Shown in pieces: positions 11,061 through 23,580 of a DNA stretch of 64,000 nucleotides. The position numbers and the translations under genes are program-made. Source of the stretch: Eonycteris spelaea (lineage: Eukaryota; Chordata; Mammalia; Chiroptera; Pteropodidae); the NCBI GenBank assembly GCA_003508835.1, contig PUFA01000003.1, forward strand, positions 20,779,501 to 20,843,500, written 5' to 3'. Each line of letters begins with the position of its first letter. The first letter of the stretch is position 1. The notes under the pieces are model-generated. The model was not told the origin of the DNA. It worked only from the letters and a program-made list of their open reading frames with translations, and ran no database searches.

Positions 11061-11979
11061 TCTTAGGATTGACTTCTCTGAAACATCTGACTGACTTTTT
11101 AGAATCTGGGTAGGAATCACCCACTTGTTTTCTAGCCACACTCTGCAACAGCATGACAAAGGCCTGTTTCATTACTCCATCAATAGATGGTACAGGATAT
11201 CATCAATTAATGACCTTTCTAACATGTCTCTTCCAAGACATTTCTCTTATAAGGATTATTTTTGCCTCCTAGTACAAATAACTTTATTATGTCTTTCAAG
11301 TAGCACTTGTGATTCAGTGATTTTCTTGAATATTCTTAGGCCAGCTTAAAAATGTGGTAGTTTTTACCTGAAAGGGTATAAAAGTCCTTATTGCTACAAA
11401 TGTGTTCATGACGTACACAGTGAAAGCGATCTTGTCTTCACAAAGGTGTAAACTTATAATGAAATGTACCAGTTCTGTTCTTACTGATTGATGGTTTTTT
11501 CAGGTAATGAATGAGTCAGTATTTTTTTATATGGGAAGAATAAAAAGGAAATGCTGGTAATGCTTTGAATGTTTGCTCTTGGCAGGGTAAAAACAGAGTT
11601 CAGTGGGGTGGAGCGGAACATGGGGTAAGATCAAGAAATCCTTTTCTTCCAAGTAAGAACTAAACAATACTTAGAACTGAAAAATAAAGAGCACTTTAAG
11701 TATATGTTTTAAAAGGAGGGGTAGTAAGTACCAGAGGAGTAGTTGGAGGAAGGGATCCTTAGTGGAAGCCGCAGGGAATATGGGTAAGGACAGAGGACTA
11801 CTATTTTTCATAAGCCTAATAGAACTAGTACTATTTGAGATTTTGAACTATGGGTATGTGTTTGTATCCGTTTAGTTTAAAAATTACATTAAAACACACA
11901 ATAAGACATTGCTCTGAATACTATAAATTACTAGTCTCCAATAGCACGCCCCCATCCCCGCCCCGCCCAGTTGAAAGTT

Positions 11980-12460
11980 TGTAATGAGCTTGCCTTACCC
12001 ACCCTTTCCAGCCTGGTCTTTCCACAGTGCCACTCATTTTTGCAGCCCCAGCCACATGGGCCTTCCGCAGTTCTTTGTCAGAGGGTTCTGTTGCAGTCTT
12101 GGCGGACTGCGCCCTTTCCTCCCTCTGACCTGGAATGCTCCTTCTCCTCTCCGCAGGTTAACCCTCACTGGGCCTTAGGATCACAGCTCTGCCGTCACAT
12201 CCTTATGGAAGCCCTCCTAGACTTTAGACTTCCCTCTGGATTGCATATTTCTCTCACAGCACCCGTACCCCAGCCTGGTGCTTGTCACTTTATATTTTCA
12301 TTTTGCTTGTGTGAGTATTTGATGTTTCTCTTTCCCACTAGGACTGTAAGCTTCAGAAGAACAGAGCTGTGTCTGATTTTGTTTCACTTTGTGCCCTAGC
12401 TCCCAGCTTAGGGCCTGGAACATATCAGGCATTCCATAAATAGTGGTGACTGGTTCAATG
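11980..12460 (+). repeat. L2 LINE 3' portion
   Basis: Order CCTGGAATGCTCC, CCCACTAGGACTGTAAGCTT, CCTGGAACATATCAGGCATT, CCATAAATAGTGG: the L2 3' coding end and UTR. The 142-codon ORF here is a chance opening in this L2 copy. Confidence 0.65.
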
Positions 12461-13004
12461 TACCTTGACAAGCTGTTATCCTATTAAGATGCAATACTTT
12501 GTTCTCCTAGGGATTTTTCCTGATTAATATTAAAAACAAACAAAAATCCCTGCCCTTAATCTCTCAACTAAAACTGAAGAGGGCGAGATTGATTACCTGT
12601 GACCTTAATGAGGCAAATCCTTATAAATACGAATTCTAAAGATTTAGCTTGGTGTCCTAAGATAGGTGGACAGTTACCTAGAGTCAGGGAAAGGGCTGGA
12701 AAAGGAGTTTCTCTGCCTAAGAAACTGAAATATTGGCTTTTGCTATGTATAGGAAAGTTACAGCAAAAGTAATAAAGAATGAGGGGAAAAGGCCAAGCCC
12801 CATGCAGGAGTCTGGAGCTCCATGCACGGTAGAGAAATGGTAGGAGAATCTGATAATTTTATGGTGGCTGCATTGTTTGGAAATAAATCCCTCTGTTTTC
12901 CCCAAACTTTCTTTGAAGTCAGCTCGACTCAGTGCTTGGAGATCCCTCCCCAACCCTGCACACCACCAAACAAGAATGTGTTCTGAATTTCATGACTGGG
13001 TTGA

Positions 13005-13030
13005 CCTGGGGGGCGGTGGGGGTGGGGGGA
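13005..13030 (+). other. G-rich tract, possible G-quadruplex
   Basis: Closely spaced runs of 6, 5 and 6 G separated by 1-4 bases. A similar weaker tract is at 13173-13190. This is only a sequence pattern. Confidence 0.4.
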
Positions 13031-14204
13031 AAGACAGCAGGAGTGAGGGAGTGAGACAATCCAAACCTAACACAGTTCATAGGAGCTGGAGTTAGATGAC
13101 CACGAAAGTCTAAGTCTCCCAGGATTTTCAGAAAAGGGTAGGGAGGGCATTGACCTTTACATAAACCCATAAATGGGGGGTGGGGGCAGGTGAGGAGTTG
13201 AGCCAATTTCATATATATCTTAAAGGACAGGGTAACACCAGCTGACATGGAGACACAAATATTTCAGTGTCCTTGATGGACATATTACAAGGATTAAAAA
13301 CGGTCATATCCAGGGTAACAAGTTGAGGAGGGTACCTAAGTTTATCCAGAGTAAAAAAATATTTCCACTCCTAAATAAAACTAGCAGAGAAACACTATTG
13401 CTCAGATGTCAGCATGCTAATTATACACCAGCAGACTTGGCAGGTACAAAGATTAAATTCGCCCACAAAAAAAGTAAAAGGGGAAAGGCAAGGGATCAAG
13501 TTTCCCAGCTATATAAATCCCAGAAACTGTAACTGCCAGAAACTGTTCCTGCAGCCTCAGGTAGAACTAAGTAACATTTAATTCAGTGCCACCAAAATGA
13601 AACTGAGGTTATTTTGTCTAGGTGTTCTCCACATTGTTGTGGCTTCCTGAGATTATAGGCTTGTCCAAATGAGACCATATCTCTGTCAAACATACTGGAC
13701 TGGAGCTGACCTTGTAGAAAGACCTGTGTCTGGGTAAGCACCCCAAATGCTGATCCTAACTGGCTTACAAAGGGCCTTATGCGGAGCACATCTTCATACG
13801 GCTGGCGGATACTGGAACACGATTGATTTCCTCCCCCACATGCCTTTACTGAGAGGCAGTAGAACTATTGCAGCGGTCCCGAAACAGGTATTTATGCCCC
13901 AGGGGATATGTGAAGACTTTTCTAAGTGTACACAGACATACTTTGATATATTTCCTAAAATCAATCTTCCTGAGAACTACGATATAGACAAGGTGTCTTG
14001 CTGGTTCCATTGCATAATGCTCCAGGACAACAACATCTGAGATACCAAAGAAAGTAATCATTGAAATATTGGTATGGGGGTTGAAACATGAATGATTAGA
14101 TAAGATTCTTTTGCAGGTTGAGTTGTTTCTAATTTGTTGCTTTGGACAAAAATTAAAGGAGGATCTAATCAAATCCAGATCAAGGAATATCATCTGTCCA
14201 ATGA

Positions 14205-14600
14205 TAGATTTTTCGAACAGTTTTATTGAATTAATTCATATACCATACAATTCCATGGATTCATATTTTCACAGAGTTGTGCAGTCAAAAACCACTATCA
14301 ATTTTAGAACATTTTCATTATCCCCCAAAGGAACCCTGTATCCTTTGGCAGTTGCTCCCACTTTCCTCCCAAGTTCCCTAGCCTAAGCTAACTAATCTAC
14401 TTTCTAATCACTAAGGAACTTTCTGTTTCTATAGATTTGCCTATTCTGGGTATTTCATATACATTGAATAATATAATATGTGGTCCTTTGTGGCTGGTTC
14501 AAGATGTATCCAAATTGTAGCTTATAACAGTACTTCATTCCTTTTTATTGCCAAATAATATTCTGTTGTATGGATATACCACATTTTATTTATCTATTCA
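14205..14600 (+). repeat. L1 (old) 3' end fragment
   Basis: The text runs TTTATTGAATTAATTCATAT, TTAGAACATTTTCATTATCC, TTTGCCTATTCTGGGTATTT, then CATTCCTTTTTATTGCCAAA. This is the 3' UTR of an L1M-class element, the same type as 17876, 26815 and 47235. Confidence 0.7.
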
Positions 14601-14609
14601 TCAGTTGAT

Positions 14610-14690
14610 CCAATGATAGATTATTTACAATCTATGTAGATAGATTATTTACAATATGGATTATTTACAATATACAATAGATTATTATAT
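14610..14690. repeat. Local tandem duplication, AT-rich
   Basis: The motif GATTATTTACAAT occurs three times within 80 bases at the junction between two L1 fragments. Confidence 0.6.
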
Positions 14691-16560
14691 TAAGAATGAA
14701 AAGGAAGAGATTGCTACAGATATTTACAAATATTAATTAGTTATTAAAGGATATATAAGTAACTTTAATCCTAGATAAAATTACTAAAATCAACAATTTG
14801 CTAGAATTGATCCAAGAAAAAATATAGAACCAATCAAATTTTCTATTTATTAAATAAAGTGAATTTGTGATTAAAACCCTTCAAAAAAAACAAAATACAC
14901 ACCTCCAAGTCCGAATGGTTAAATTAGTGACTCATTCTAAATAATTAATGAAGAAATATACCTTTCTTCCATGAACACTTCCAGAAAATAGAAAAAGAGG
15001 GAACACTTCCCAGTTCAGTTTATGAGGTCAGCCATAACCTCGATGCCAAAACTTAAGGATGTTAAAAGAAAGGAAAATTACAGACTAATTTCTGTCATAA
15101 AAACCTTAAAGAAACTAATTAGCTAATTGAATCCACTAAAATAAAGAGTAAGACATCTTGGCAGAGGGAATTTATTCCAGGAATGGAAGTTTTGTTTAAC
15201 ATTTGAAAATCAATATTATTTGTCACATTAACAAAATTAATGGGAAAAAGTGGTAAAATGATCTCCATAGATATATTTTTTGATAAAATATATTAATTAT
15301 AAGCACTCCTGCATATTAAGAATATGAGGGAATGCCCATAACCTAATAATTTTCTGCAAAAAAATACCATAAATATTACAGATATGTAGTAATAAAACAT
15401 TGAAAGCTTTCTCCCTGAGATGAGAAACAGACAAGGATGCCCACTGAATACCACTTCTATACAACATTGCTTTGAAAGTCTTAGCCAGTGTAATAAAGCA
15501 AGAAAAATGAGTGAAAAATATAAGGATTGAAAAGGAAGAAATAAAACTCATTTTTAGCAGATGATATGATTATATACATAGGAAATCAAAAAGAATAAGC
15601 AGGTAACATGTTAGGATTAACAAGTGAATTTAGCAAGGTTGCTGGGTATTCAACCACTACTAAGAAAATCAATTTGTTTCTATATTCCAACATTAAACTG
15701 ATTGAAAAAGTTTAAATGACACCATTTACAGGAGCATCAAAACCATAAAAAATTTAAGAATGAATCTAAAGAAAGATATATAAAATCTCACTGTCAAAAA
15801 CTACAAAATATTCTTGAAATATTAAAGAAGACTCAAATACATGGAACAAATACACCATGTTAATAAGTGTGGGAGATTTAGTACTGGAAAGATGCCATTT
15901 ATTTTAAAATTTATCTAGTTTCAATTTCAATCCTAATCAAAAGGCCTTCAGGTTTGTATATGGGTATATATGAGGAAATTGATAAGCTATTTCAAACATT
16001 TATATGGACATACAAATAGACAAGAATAGTCAGGAAAAAATCATAGAAGAAAATTAGAAGACTTCACTACCAGATAACAAGACTCATTGTAAAACTGTAG
16101 TTATTAAGACAATTGATATTATTGTAAGGAAGACAATAATAACAAATCAATGGAGTAGATAAAGTTCAGGAAAAAAAAAAACAACCCAGACATATAGTGT
16201 ACTTTATTTATGACTAATATGAAATCCCTATGGAATGGAGAAAGGATTGTCTTTTCAATAAATGGAGGGTCAATCAGATATCCATAATGAAAAATAATTA
16301 CCTCGACTCCTATCTTAATACACCAGAATCAATTTCAGAAGGATTTTACATGTAAATGTGGAGATAATATAGAATAACTCCTTGACTTGGGATAGAGGAA
16401 GATTTCTTAAATAGAATACAAGCACTAACAATACAGGAGAAGATTGTTAAATTGGACATTGAAATTCTATTCATAGAAGATACTCTCAAAAGAGTGAAAA
16501 GGTAAATCACAGAGTGGTACGACATATTTGCAATACCAATAGCTGATAAAGGATTTGGGT
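14680..16560 (+). repeat. Decayed L1 ORF2 (reverse transcriptase region)
   Basis: At DNA level this follows the L1 ORF2 order: TTCCAGGAATGGAAG, ATTTGAAAATCAAT, ACAAGGATGCCCACT, TTTAGCAGATGATATGATTA, AGTGAATTTAGCAAGGTTGC, CATTTACAGGAGCATCAAAA, ACCAGAATCAATTTCAGA. Stops and indels are frequent, so the copy is old and dead. Confidence 0.85.
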
Positions 16561-17060
16561 CTAGACTTCAACAGTAGTTATCTGTTACTGCATAACAAAT
16601 TACCACAAAACATTGGGATTTATTCTTTTACAGTTTTGGTAAGTCAGGACTCTGTGCTTCTGGCTCTAGTCTCTCATGAGGTTGTAGTCAAGCTGCAGGC
16701 TCGAGCTGTGGATTCATTTAAAGACTCAGCTGAGGGAGTGCCCTTTTCAAGCTTCTCACATAGTTGTCGGCAGACGTTGGTCCCTTGTCACAATGGGCCT
16801 CTCAATAGGGCTGTCTCATGCAATGGCAGCTGGTTTCTCACAGGGCAAGCAAGATAAAGTGAGCATTCAAGACAGAAGCCACAAGTCTTTCTATAACTTA
16901 ACCTCAAAAGTGGCATCCCATTACTTCTTCCTGTATTTCTTTCATTGAGAAGTGAATCAGTAAGTCCAGCTCACGTTCAAGAGAAAGGGATTCCACAAGG
17001 GCATTAAATACCATGCCAGGAGGTGGTGATTGCAAGGGCTGTCTTAGAGGCTGCCTACCC
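16560..17060 (-). repeat. MLT1-like LTR (MaLR/ERVL class), antisense
   Basis: Starts with TTATCTGTTACTGCATAACA then AATTACCACAAAACATTGGG, the reverse of an MLT1-type 3' end. It continues CTCATGAGGTTGTAGTCAAG and ends near GGCTGTCTTAGAGGCTGCCT. It is homologous to the copy at 62385-62830. LTR only. Confidence 0.6.
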
Positions 17061-17299
17061 TTAGAATGCATTTTAAAAAACTTTGAAAAGTCTTAATCTA
17101 GGTGAGGATTATATGGGTATGTTTACAGTGTGAAAAATAATCAAACCATTTAGTTGTGATTTAGGCATTTTTCTGTATGTAGGTTATACATCAATAATAA
17201 AAATGGCTTAAGAACATTTGTGAGTTATATGTCAATTATATTGCTGGGGGAAAAGAGAATATTTTTGATGAAAAATTCTAGGCAGAATTCTAAAGATTC

Positions 17300-17865
17300 A
17301 TATTTCCTGATTATTCAATCAGGCACCAATCTAGGTACTGCTGTGAATGGATTTCACAAATATGATTTAAATCCCAAGTCAGTTGACCTTAAGATATATG
17401 GAAGTTATCTGGGCGGGCCTGACCCAATCAGGAGTGTGGTTTGAAAGCAGAGAGTTTTCTCTGGCCAGTAGTAGAAGGGTGAGTTAGAGAGGTTTGAAGC
17501 ATGAGAAAAATGTGACAGTCCATTGCTAGCTTCGAAGATGGTGGAGGTCACATTCAAGGACCTGAGAATAGCTTCTAGTTGCCAAGAGAGATGCCCAGCC
17601 AACAAGCCAGCTAGAAATCATTTACTTCAGTCCTATAATTGTAGAAAACTTTATTCTGCCAACAACACCAATGAAGCATGTTCTTCCCCAGAGCCTGGCC
17701 CTTGTAAAGCTTTAATTTTGGACTTGTGAGACCCTAAGCAGAAAACTCAGTCAACAACCACTGACTTCTCAACTACAAAATGGTGAGATAATAAGTGGGT
17801 GTTGTTTTAAGCTGCTAATTTTGTGGTATTTTGTCATGCGGCAATAGAAAACTAATACAATCACA
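17300..17865 (+). repeat. MLT1-like LTR (MaLR/ERVL class)
   Basis: Contains GGGCGGGCCTGACCCAATCA, GAAGATGGTGGAGGTCAC and TTTTGGACTTGTGAGACCC. It closes with GTTTTAAGCTGCTAATTTTG, TGGTATTTTGTCATGCGGCA and ATAGAAAACTAATACAA, the standard MLT1 terminus. No internal coding region. Confidence 0.7.
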
Positions 17866-17875
17866 ATGTAATGAA

Positions 17876-18290
17876 AAAAAAAACGTTTTATTGAAATATA
17901 ATTCATATATCGCACAATTTACTCATTAAAGTATATAATTCAGTGGCTTACAGCATATGCATAAAGTTGTACAACCATCACCACAATCAATTTTAGAACA
18001 TTTTCATCATCTCAGAAAGAAATCCTTTATTCTTTATCTATCACACCTCAGTTTCCCATCCCCAAGTCCTAGGCGACAATCAATCCGCATTCCCTCTTTA
18101 TGGATTTGCCTATTCTGGGAATGTTTTGTGTCTGGCTTCTTTCACTTGGCATGATGTTTCAAAGTTTATCTGTGCATCAGAACATCATTCCTTTTTATGG
18201 CTGAATAATGAATATTCCACTCTGGATATTACATACCTTGTTTAGCCATTATTCTGTTGATGGATCAGGATTGACTTTTTTTTTTTTTTT
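17876..18290 (+). repeat. L1 (old) 3' end fragment
   Basis: GTTTTATTGAAATATAATTC, TTTTAGAACATTTTCATCAT, GGATTTGCCTATTCTGGGAA and CCTTTTTATGGCTGAATAAT are L1M 3'-UTR text. A T run follows at 18275-18298. Confidence 0.7.
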
Positions 18291-18299
18291 TTTTTTTGG

Positions 18300-18540
18300 T
18301 AATTGTGGTATAAAAAACAAAACAAAACAAAACCACATAACGTAATTTTTCCCTCAACAATTTTTTGAGTGTATGTTAGCATACTGTTAACTATATGTAC
18401 ATTATCGTACAACAGATCTCTACAACTTTTTCATCTTGCATAATTGTAACTTTATTTATTGAACAACATTTCCCCATTTCCCCTCTCCAGCCCCTAGCAA
18501 CCACCAATTACTATGTAATTTTGTCATACAACTTGGACAT
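18300..18540 (+). repeat. L1-type 3' end fragment
   Basis: GTAATTGTGGTATAAAAAAC, CCATTTCCCCTCTCCAGCCC and CTAGCAACCACCAATTACT mark a second, different L1-like 3' piece directly after the preceding one. Confidence 0.5.
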
Positions 18541-18964
18541 AGTTTAAAAATTGTCTAGTATTAGTATTAGAAAACCATTTTCATTCACATTCACTTATTT
18601 ATAAAACAAAATTCTCAGTGCTCACATCTGTAAAAATGAAAAATAGAGATAGCAAGGATATTGAACTTGGTGAGCATTAAGTAATATTTATCGACAGATA
18701 TAGAATTAATTGTTAAAAAAAACACCTATCTTTTTTAAGAAATATATTTCCAATGACATTTACCGTTTATATTAGTAATTTGTATTTAGGTTATTTTGAT
18801 CAATTATAACTATGTATAATTTTAATGATAGTTTAACCATAAGAAATTTTGTAGCTCTTGACTCTTGTGGTCACAAGAAATAAAATTTTTCAAAGAATAT
18901 TCATATTTTGTTGTAGAAAAATATGACATGGTGCCCAATTAAAGATGTTGAAGCATAAGAATAC

Positions 18965-19521
18965 AGTAGTCCCCCTTATCCGCGTCTTGCTCTCTGTGGT
19001 TTCAGTTACCTGTGGTCAACCTCATTCAACTGCAGCCCGAAAATATTAAATGGAAAATTCAGAAATAAACAATTCCTAAATTTTAAACCGTGCACCATCG
19101 TGAGTAGCATGATGAAATCTCATGTTGTCCCGCTCCACCTCACGAAGGATGTGGCTCATCCACTTGTCCAGTGTCTCCACTCTGCATAGGCCCTGCATCC
19201 GTTATTCACTTAGCCATCTCTGTTACCACGTTAGCTGTGGAGGTATCTCAGTGCTTGTGTTCAAATAACCCTTATATTACTTAATAATGGCCCCAAAGCC
19301 ATTCATGTAACTTTTATTATAGTGTATATTATATAATTGTTCTATTTTTTTACTAGTTATTAATGGCCTACTGTGCCTAATTTATAAATTAAATTTTATT
19401 ACAGATATGTTTGTATGTATAGGCAAAAACATAGTATATATGGGGTTTGGTGCTATTTATGGCTTCAGGCATCTTTTGGGGGTCTTGAGACATATTACCC
19501 ATTGATAAGGAGGGACTAGTG
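18965..19521. repeat. Tigger-family (pogo/Tc1) non-autonomous DNA transposon
   Basis: Left end ACAGTAGTCCCCCTTATCCG and right end GATAAGGAGGGACTAGTGT form imperfect terminal inverted repeats. The interior text AATATTAAATGGAAAATTCA, CAGTGCTTGTGTTCAAATAA and GCCTACTGTGCCTAATTTAT matches the Tigger consensus with the transposase removed. Length is about 0.56 kb. Confidence 0.8.
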
Positions 19522-19599
19522 TAATATTAATAAAGGGAAGTAAAATGGAAAACAAGCACAAGGAGAAAAAAGAATTATGAAAAATTTCATCAGGAGGAC

Positions 19600-19830
19600 C
19601 ACTGGTATATAGGTGAGAGCACAGACTCTCAAATAAGACTGAATGTGGTCTTGGGTAAATTATTTCATCTCTTGTATGTCTTGGTTTCTTCATCTATAAA
19701 TCCAGAATAGTAATAGTATTGCTATGAATAAATCGTTATAGAGATTAATGATTTAACATCCATAAACATTTAGAACCAAAAGTGCTCTATACGAGTTAGA
19801 TATGATCATTATTAAATCTCGAATTGGAGC
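19600..19830 (+). repeat. MIR SINE
   Basis: GTGAGAGCACAGACTCTCAA, GTCTTGGGTAAATTATTTCA, TTTCTTCATCTATAAATCCA follow the MIR order in sense orientation. Confidence 0.6.
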
Positions 19831-19964
19831 CTAGGTTGTTCCCTCATCATTTAGATGTGCTTTAACGCCAATGGTTTGTGGAATGCCCTCAGAGCGCTCC
19901 AGAGGGTGGGTAGGGAATGCCAGCTTGCAGAGGGTCGAGCCAGGCCACATCGCTTTCCATTTTT

Positions 19965-20285
19965 GTTAAAGCCAAGAGCCACATGTACTACGGAGCACTT
20001 GAAATGCGCCTAGTCCAAACCAAAATATGCTATGAGTGGAAAATATTAACAGGATTTCAGACAGTATGAAAAGAAGAATCTAAAACATTTCAATCATTTT
20101 TTACATTGATTATATGTTGATGTGATCTTTTGAACATATTAAATTAAAGAAAAATATTAAGGTTAATTTCATCTGTCTCTGTTTACTATTTTTTACATGG
20201 CTACTAGGCAATTAAAAATTACAAATGTGGCTTACATTGTACTTCAATTGGACAGTGCTGCTTTGGACAGTCTGTCTCAATGTCA
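19965..20285. repeat. hAT-Charlie non-autonomous DNA transposon (MER33-like)
   Basis: AGAGCCACATGTACTACGGA, GCACTTGAAATGCGCCTAGT, ACATGGCTACTAGGCAATTA and AATTGGACAGTGCTGCTTTG match a common hAT element by memory. The subfamily name is tentative. Confidence 0.5.
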
Positions 20286-20299
20286 GCAGTCAGATGATG

Positions 20300-21275
20300 C
20301 TTTAGAAATATAATTGAGTCATGTCTCTGCTCTGCTCAAAACTCTCCAATAATACCATGTCTCACTCAAAGAGTAAAAGACAAAATTCTGACCACGGTCC
20401 ACCAGGTCCTATGTGATTAGCCCTACCCACTGCCACCCCAATCTCTCTGGTCTAGGATGGGATCCAGAGTTTGCTGAACCTGAAGCTTATACCATGGGCA
20501 AAGAGAGGGAAGGGGAAGAGGGTATGGTCCTTGCTGAGAAAAAGAATACACATTATGAATATAAAATTGGGTACAGAATTGAGTGTTAATTTAGAATGAG
20601 AAAATAAATCACAACAATTTAATGCAGGTCCCTTTCTTCTGATATCTCTTCAGGCAACTGATCTGACATGTTTAAGTAGAAATGCTTCCAGATTGCGGCC
20701 TGGCTCCACCACCCCACCTAGAACTCACCACCACTCCTGAAACTCGCCTCAAGAATAGCAGTTCAGGCAAGTGCTCTTGGCTTTGTGGTAAATCCTCCTC
20801 TGCTCTGACCTCATCTCCTATCATCTCCCCACTCCTTCTGCCTCCCTGCTGTTCCACACCAAGCTCGTGCCCGCCGCCCGCCGTAGGGCTTTTCCACTTA
20901 CTGTTTCCTGAGCTTGAAACATTCCATTCTTAGCTATTCACAGAGCTCACCCTCTCATTTCCTCAGGTCTCTGCTTAAATGTCATCTCATCAGAGACGCT
21001 TGGCCTGACGATCCTATAACACCCAAATCCCCTCTCTAGTACTTCCTATCTCCTTACCCTACTTTAATCGTCTCCATAACACTTATTACCAGCTGACATA
21101 GTATGTATTTGCATATTCATTTATTGATTATCTGCCTCCTTCTTTTAAAATGGAAAATTCAGGAGGACAGGGATGTTGTTTCATTTCTGACAGGTATACT
21201 CAACATCTAGAACAGTGTTTGGCTCTTAATAGACACTCGTAGAATATTTGTTGAATGAATGAATGAATGAATGAA
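20300..21275 (+). repeat. L2 LINE 3' portion, interrupted, ending in (GAAT)n
   Basis: The L2 order is clear: CTCTGCTCAAAACTCTCCAA, TTTTCCACTTACTGTTTCCT, CAGGTCTCTGCTTAAATGTC, CTTACCCTACTTTAATCG, TAGACACTCGTAGAATATTT, then TTGAATGAATGAATGAATG. About 240 bases at 20455-20690 do not fit L2 and may be an insertion. Confidence 0.75.
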
Positions 21276-21277
21276 TA
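21256..21277 (+). repeat. (TGAA)n microsatellite at L2 tail
   Basis: About five GAAT units at the L2 3' terminus. Confidence 0.85.
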
Positions 21278-22129
21278 TAACTGAATGACAGGGAAGCCCT
21301 ACCATTTTTTAACATGGAATCAATTCTTTAAGGAAATAATTCACTCTGGACCCTCAGCCTGTATCCTCAGTCTTCATAATTTAAGACCTACTAGGTGTGT
21401 GGTAGCCATGTTTTTGACTACCTGGCATGCCTCCACATCACCCTCTCCTCAGTCCCATACTCGGCTTTTCTTGGTAGCCTACTTCCCAGCCCCCGGGGAT
21501 AAGCCACATTCTAGGCTTGGATAATGGGAGTGCTCCAGAGTGACTGGCCAGAGCTGTGATCGTGGCTGAGGGCCAGCTGGGGTTTTCCTCAAGCTGGTTT
21601 TCACTGGAGCTGGCGTGAGGAAGTAGCCCCTTGACTGTTGCGTCACATCATTGACAAGAAGTCTGTAAATTAAGGGCTCTGGGGGAATGTATTTTCCCCA
21701 GGCAGAGGCAGAAATGGATCGAAAGAAAGGCAGCCTCAGCAGCACGGAGCCCTGGTCCAGTCTCCAGAGTTCCTCTGATCCTGCAGCTCTTGCTCTTCTT
21801 CTTCCTTCAGTCCAGGAGCTGCCCCAGTATCCTTCCAACGCATTTCTTTCTGTTTTAAATGCCAGCTGGGCTCCTGCCATTCACCTTTCAACCTCATCAT
21901 AGGCACTGGGGTGGTCACTGAGGATGTGACGATGACCTGGACAATATCCTTGACCTCATGGAGCTTACAGTCTCCAGGAAAGGATGAGGAGGGAAAATGA
22001 CTTGCAATGCAGTGTGACCATACGTAATGGGCACAAGCTAGGCAGAATCAAGCCTCTGACGCATCTCTCAAGGCATTGGTCAGCTTCTTTAAGTTCTTAA
22101 GATGATTTTATGTTCAAAGCAACCTAGGT

Positions 22130-22260
22130 ATCAAAAATAATATTGCCCATGATCAAATCAATGAATACCAACTGAGCACCTACTATGTGAAAGGCTCAGC
22201 ATAAGTGCTGAGGGGTAGGTGTGCTTCTAAAAAACAATGAATAAATGGTAAATATAAAGC
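22130..22260 (-). repeat. L2 3' end, antisense
   Basis: ATGAATACCAACTGAGCACC then TACTATGTGAAAGGCTCAGC is the reverse of the L2 terminus. Confidence 0.6.
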
Positions 22261-22299
22261 AAGTCATAGGGGCAGTCTATTCCTATCGATGTCTTTCTA

Positions 22300-22525
22300 G
22301 AAGAGCACTTTAGCATGGTGGCTAAGAGCTTTGGAATCCCAGCTCTGTCACTAGCCATGTGACCTTGGGCAGTCACTTAATCCCTGTGAGAGTCAGCGTC
22401 CTCCTCTATTAACTGGATAACATAACAGTATTTATTTCATGGGGTTATTACATTAGTTGATACGAGTAAAATACTTAGAATAGTGCTTGGCACATAGTAG
22501 GTCCTCAATAAGTGTTAGCAAACAA
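22300..22525 (+). repeat. MIR SINE, well preserved
   Basis: GTGGCTAAGAGCTTTGGAAT, CATGTGACCTTGGGCAGTCA, GTGCTTGGCACATAGTAGGT and CCTCAATAAGTGTTAGC: near-consensus MIR from core to 3' end. Confidence 0.85.
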
Positions 22526-22856
22526 TATTGTGGCTAAATTATAAAGATTATAAGCTCTTCAAAAGCAGGAGGCCTTGCCTTCTTTGTAGCTCAGCTAACA
22601 TGTAGAGACCACTCCAGATTTTTCTACTTGCTTGGCTCAGTGGTATTAATTTATTAGCAGATGCAGGCATTGTCTTGCTTGCTCGTTTCTCCATCTGCTC
22701 TAAATTTAGTACTAAATAAAGACAGCTGTGGGGGTGGAGGAGGTTTTAGAGATCTCTGATCCAAATTCATTGGGTTCTTGTTTTGTTCGAAAGCTGCAAT
22801 CCAGAGGGAGTTTAGAAGCATCTGTTGAAGACCATTTTTAGGCATTTTTTGCAAAA

Positions 22857-22880
22857 AATAAAAAAAAAAAAAAAAAAAAT
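22857..22880 (+). repeat. Poly(A) run
   Basis: About 22 A in a row, without a recognisable retrogene next to it. Confidence 0.8.
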
Positions 22881-23099
22881 TTGTTAGTAGCATCTATTTA
22901 CATTGTTATGTACATCCATACTTTTGAATCTTCAATCATTTGCATATAGTAATATCCTAACTGATGTTCCAAAATTGATACTACTCTATATATGAACCTG
23001 CATAATTTCTAACTACCTAGGAATTATGGATATTAAACAGATTGATTTATAAAAACCAATTCACCTTTTTCAATCGTGCTAAGTGTAGTAATCACAATC

Positions 23100-23400
23100 C
23101 CACAGTCTCAGGTTTGAATAAAGGTCCTTGCTCAAAGTCACCTCCTCAGACAGCCTTCCCTAGCACCTGATCTAAAATAGTACTCTACTCCCTCTCCAAA
23201 TCTAATCACTCTCTATGATCTTATCTTAAAATAGCAGTAATCACTATTCAATATTATATTATTCCTTTGGCTCCATGTTTATTATCTTTATCACCCACTA
23301 GAATGTAAGCTCTTTAAGGACAAGGAATTTGACTCATACACCACTATACCTCCATCTAAGGCAGTGCCTGGCAAATGGCACACAAATTTTTGTCGGATAA
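23100..23400 (+). repeat. L2 LINE 3' portion
   Basis: AAAGTCACCTCCTCAGACAG, CCTTCCCTAGCACCTGATCT, CACCCACTAGAATGTAAGCT and GGCAGTGCCTGGCAAATGGC are the L2 3' end. Confidence 0.8.
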
Positions 23401-23439
23401 TAAAATTTTCATTTTACTCTCAGGGAAAAAAAAATGTAA

Positions 23440-23580
23440 ACAAGTGTGATGATACCTACTTTTACAGGCAAAGTAACTAAAGCTGAGAAAGAGTCATTAA
23501 CTTGCCCAGGAGCACAGAGATGGAGCCAGGGTTTGAACACTTGTTCCTTTGACTCCAAAACCCATCCATAATCTCTGCCT
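23440..23580 (-). repeat. MIR SINE, antisense
   Basis: TTTTACAGGCAAAGTAACTA, AACTTGCCCAGGAGCACAGA and GGAGCCAGGGTTTGAACAC are the reverse of the MIR core and tRNA part. Confidence 0.7.

Noticed and set aside
11971..12399. A 142-codon ORF as a possible protein gene
   Set aside because: The underlying DNA is an L2 3' end.
21479..21880. A 133-codon minus-strand ORF
   Set aside because: No recognisable domain, no splice or retrocopy context, and other frames are open over the same stretch.
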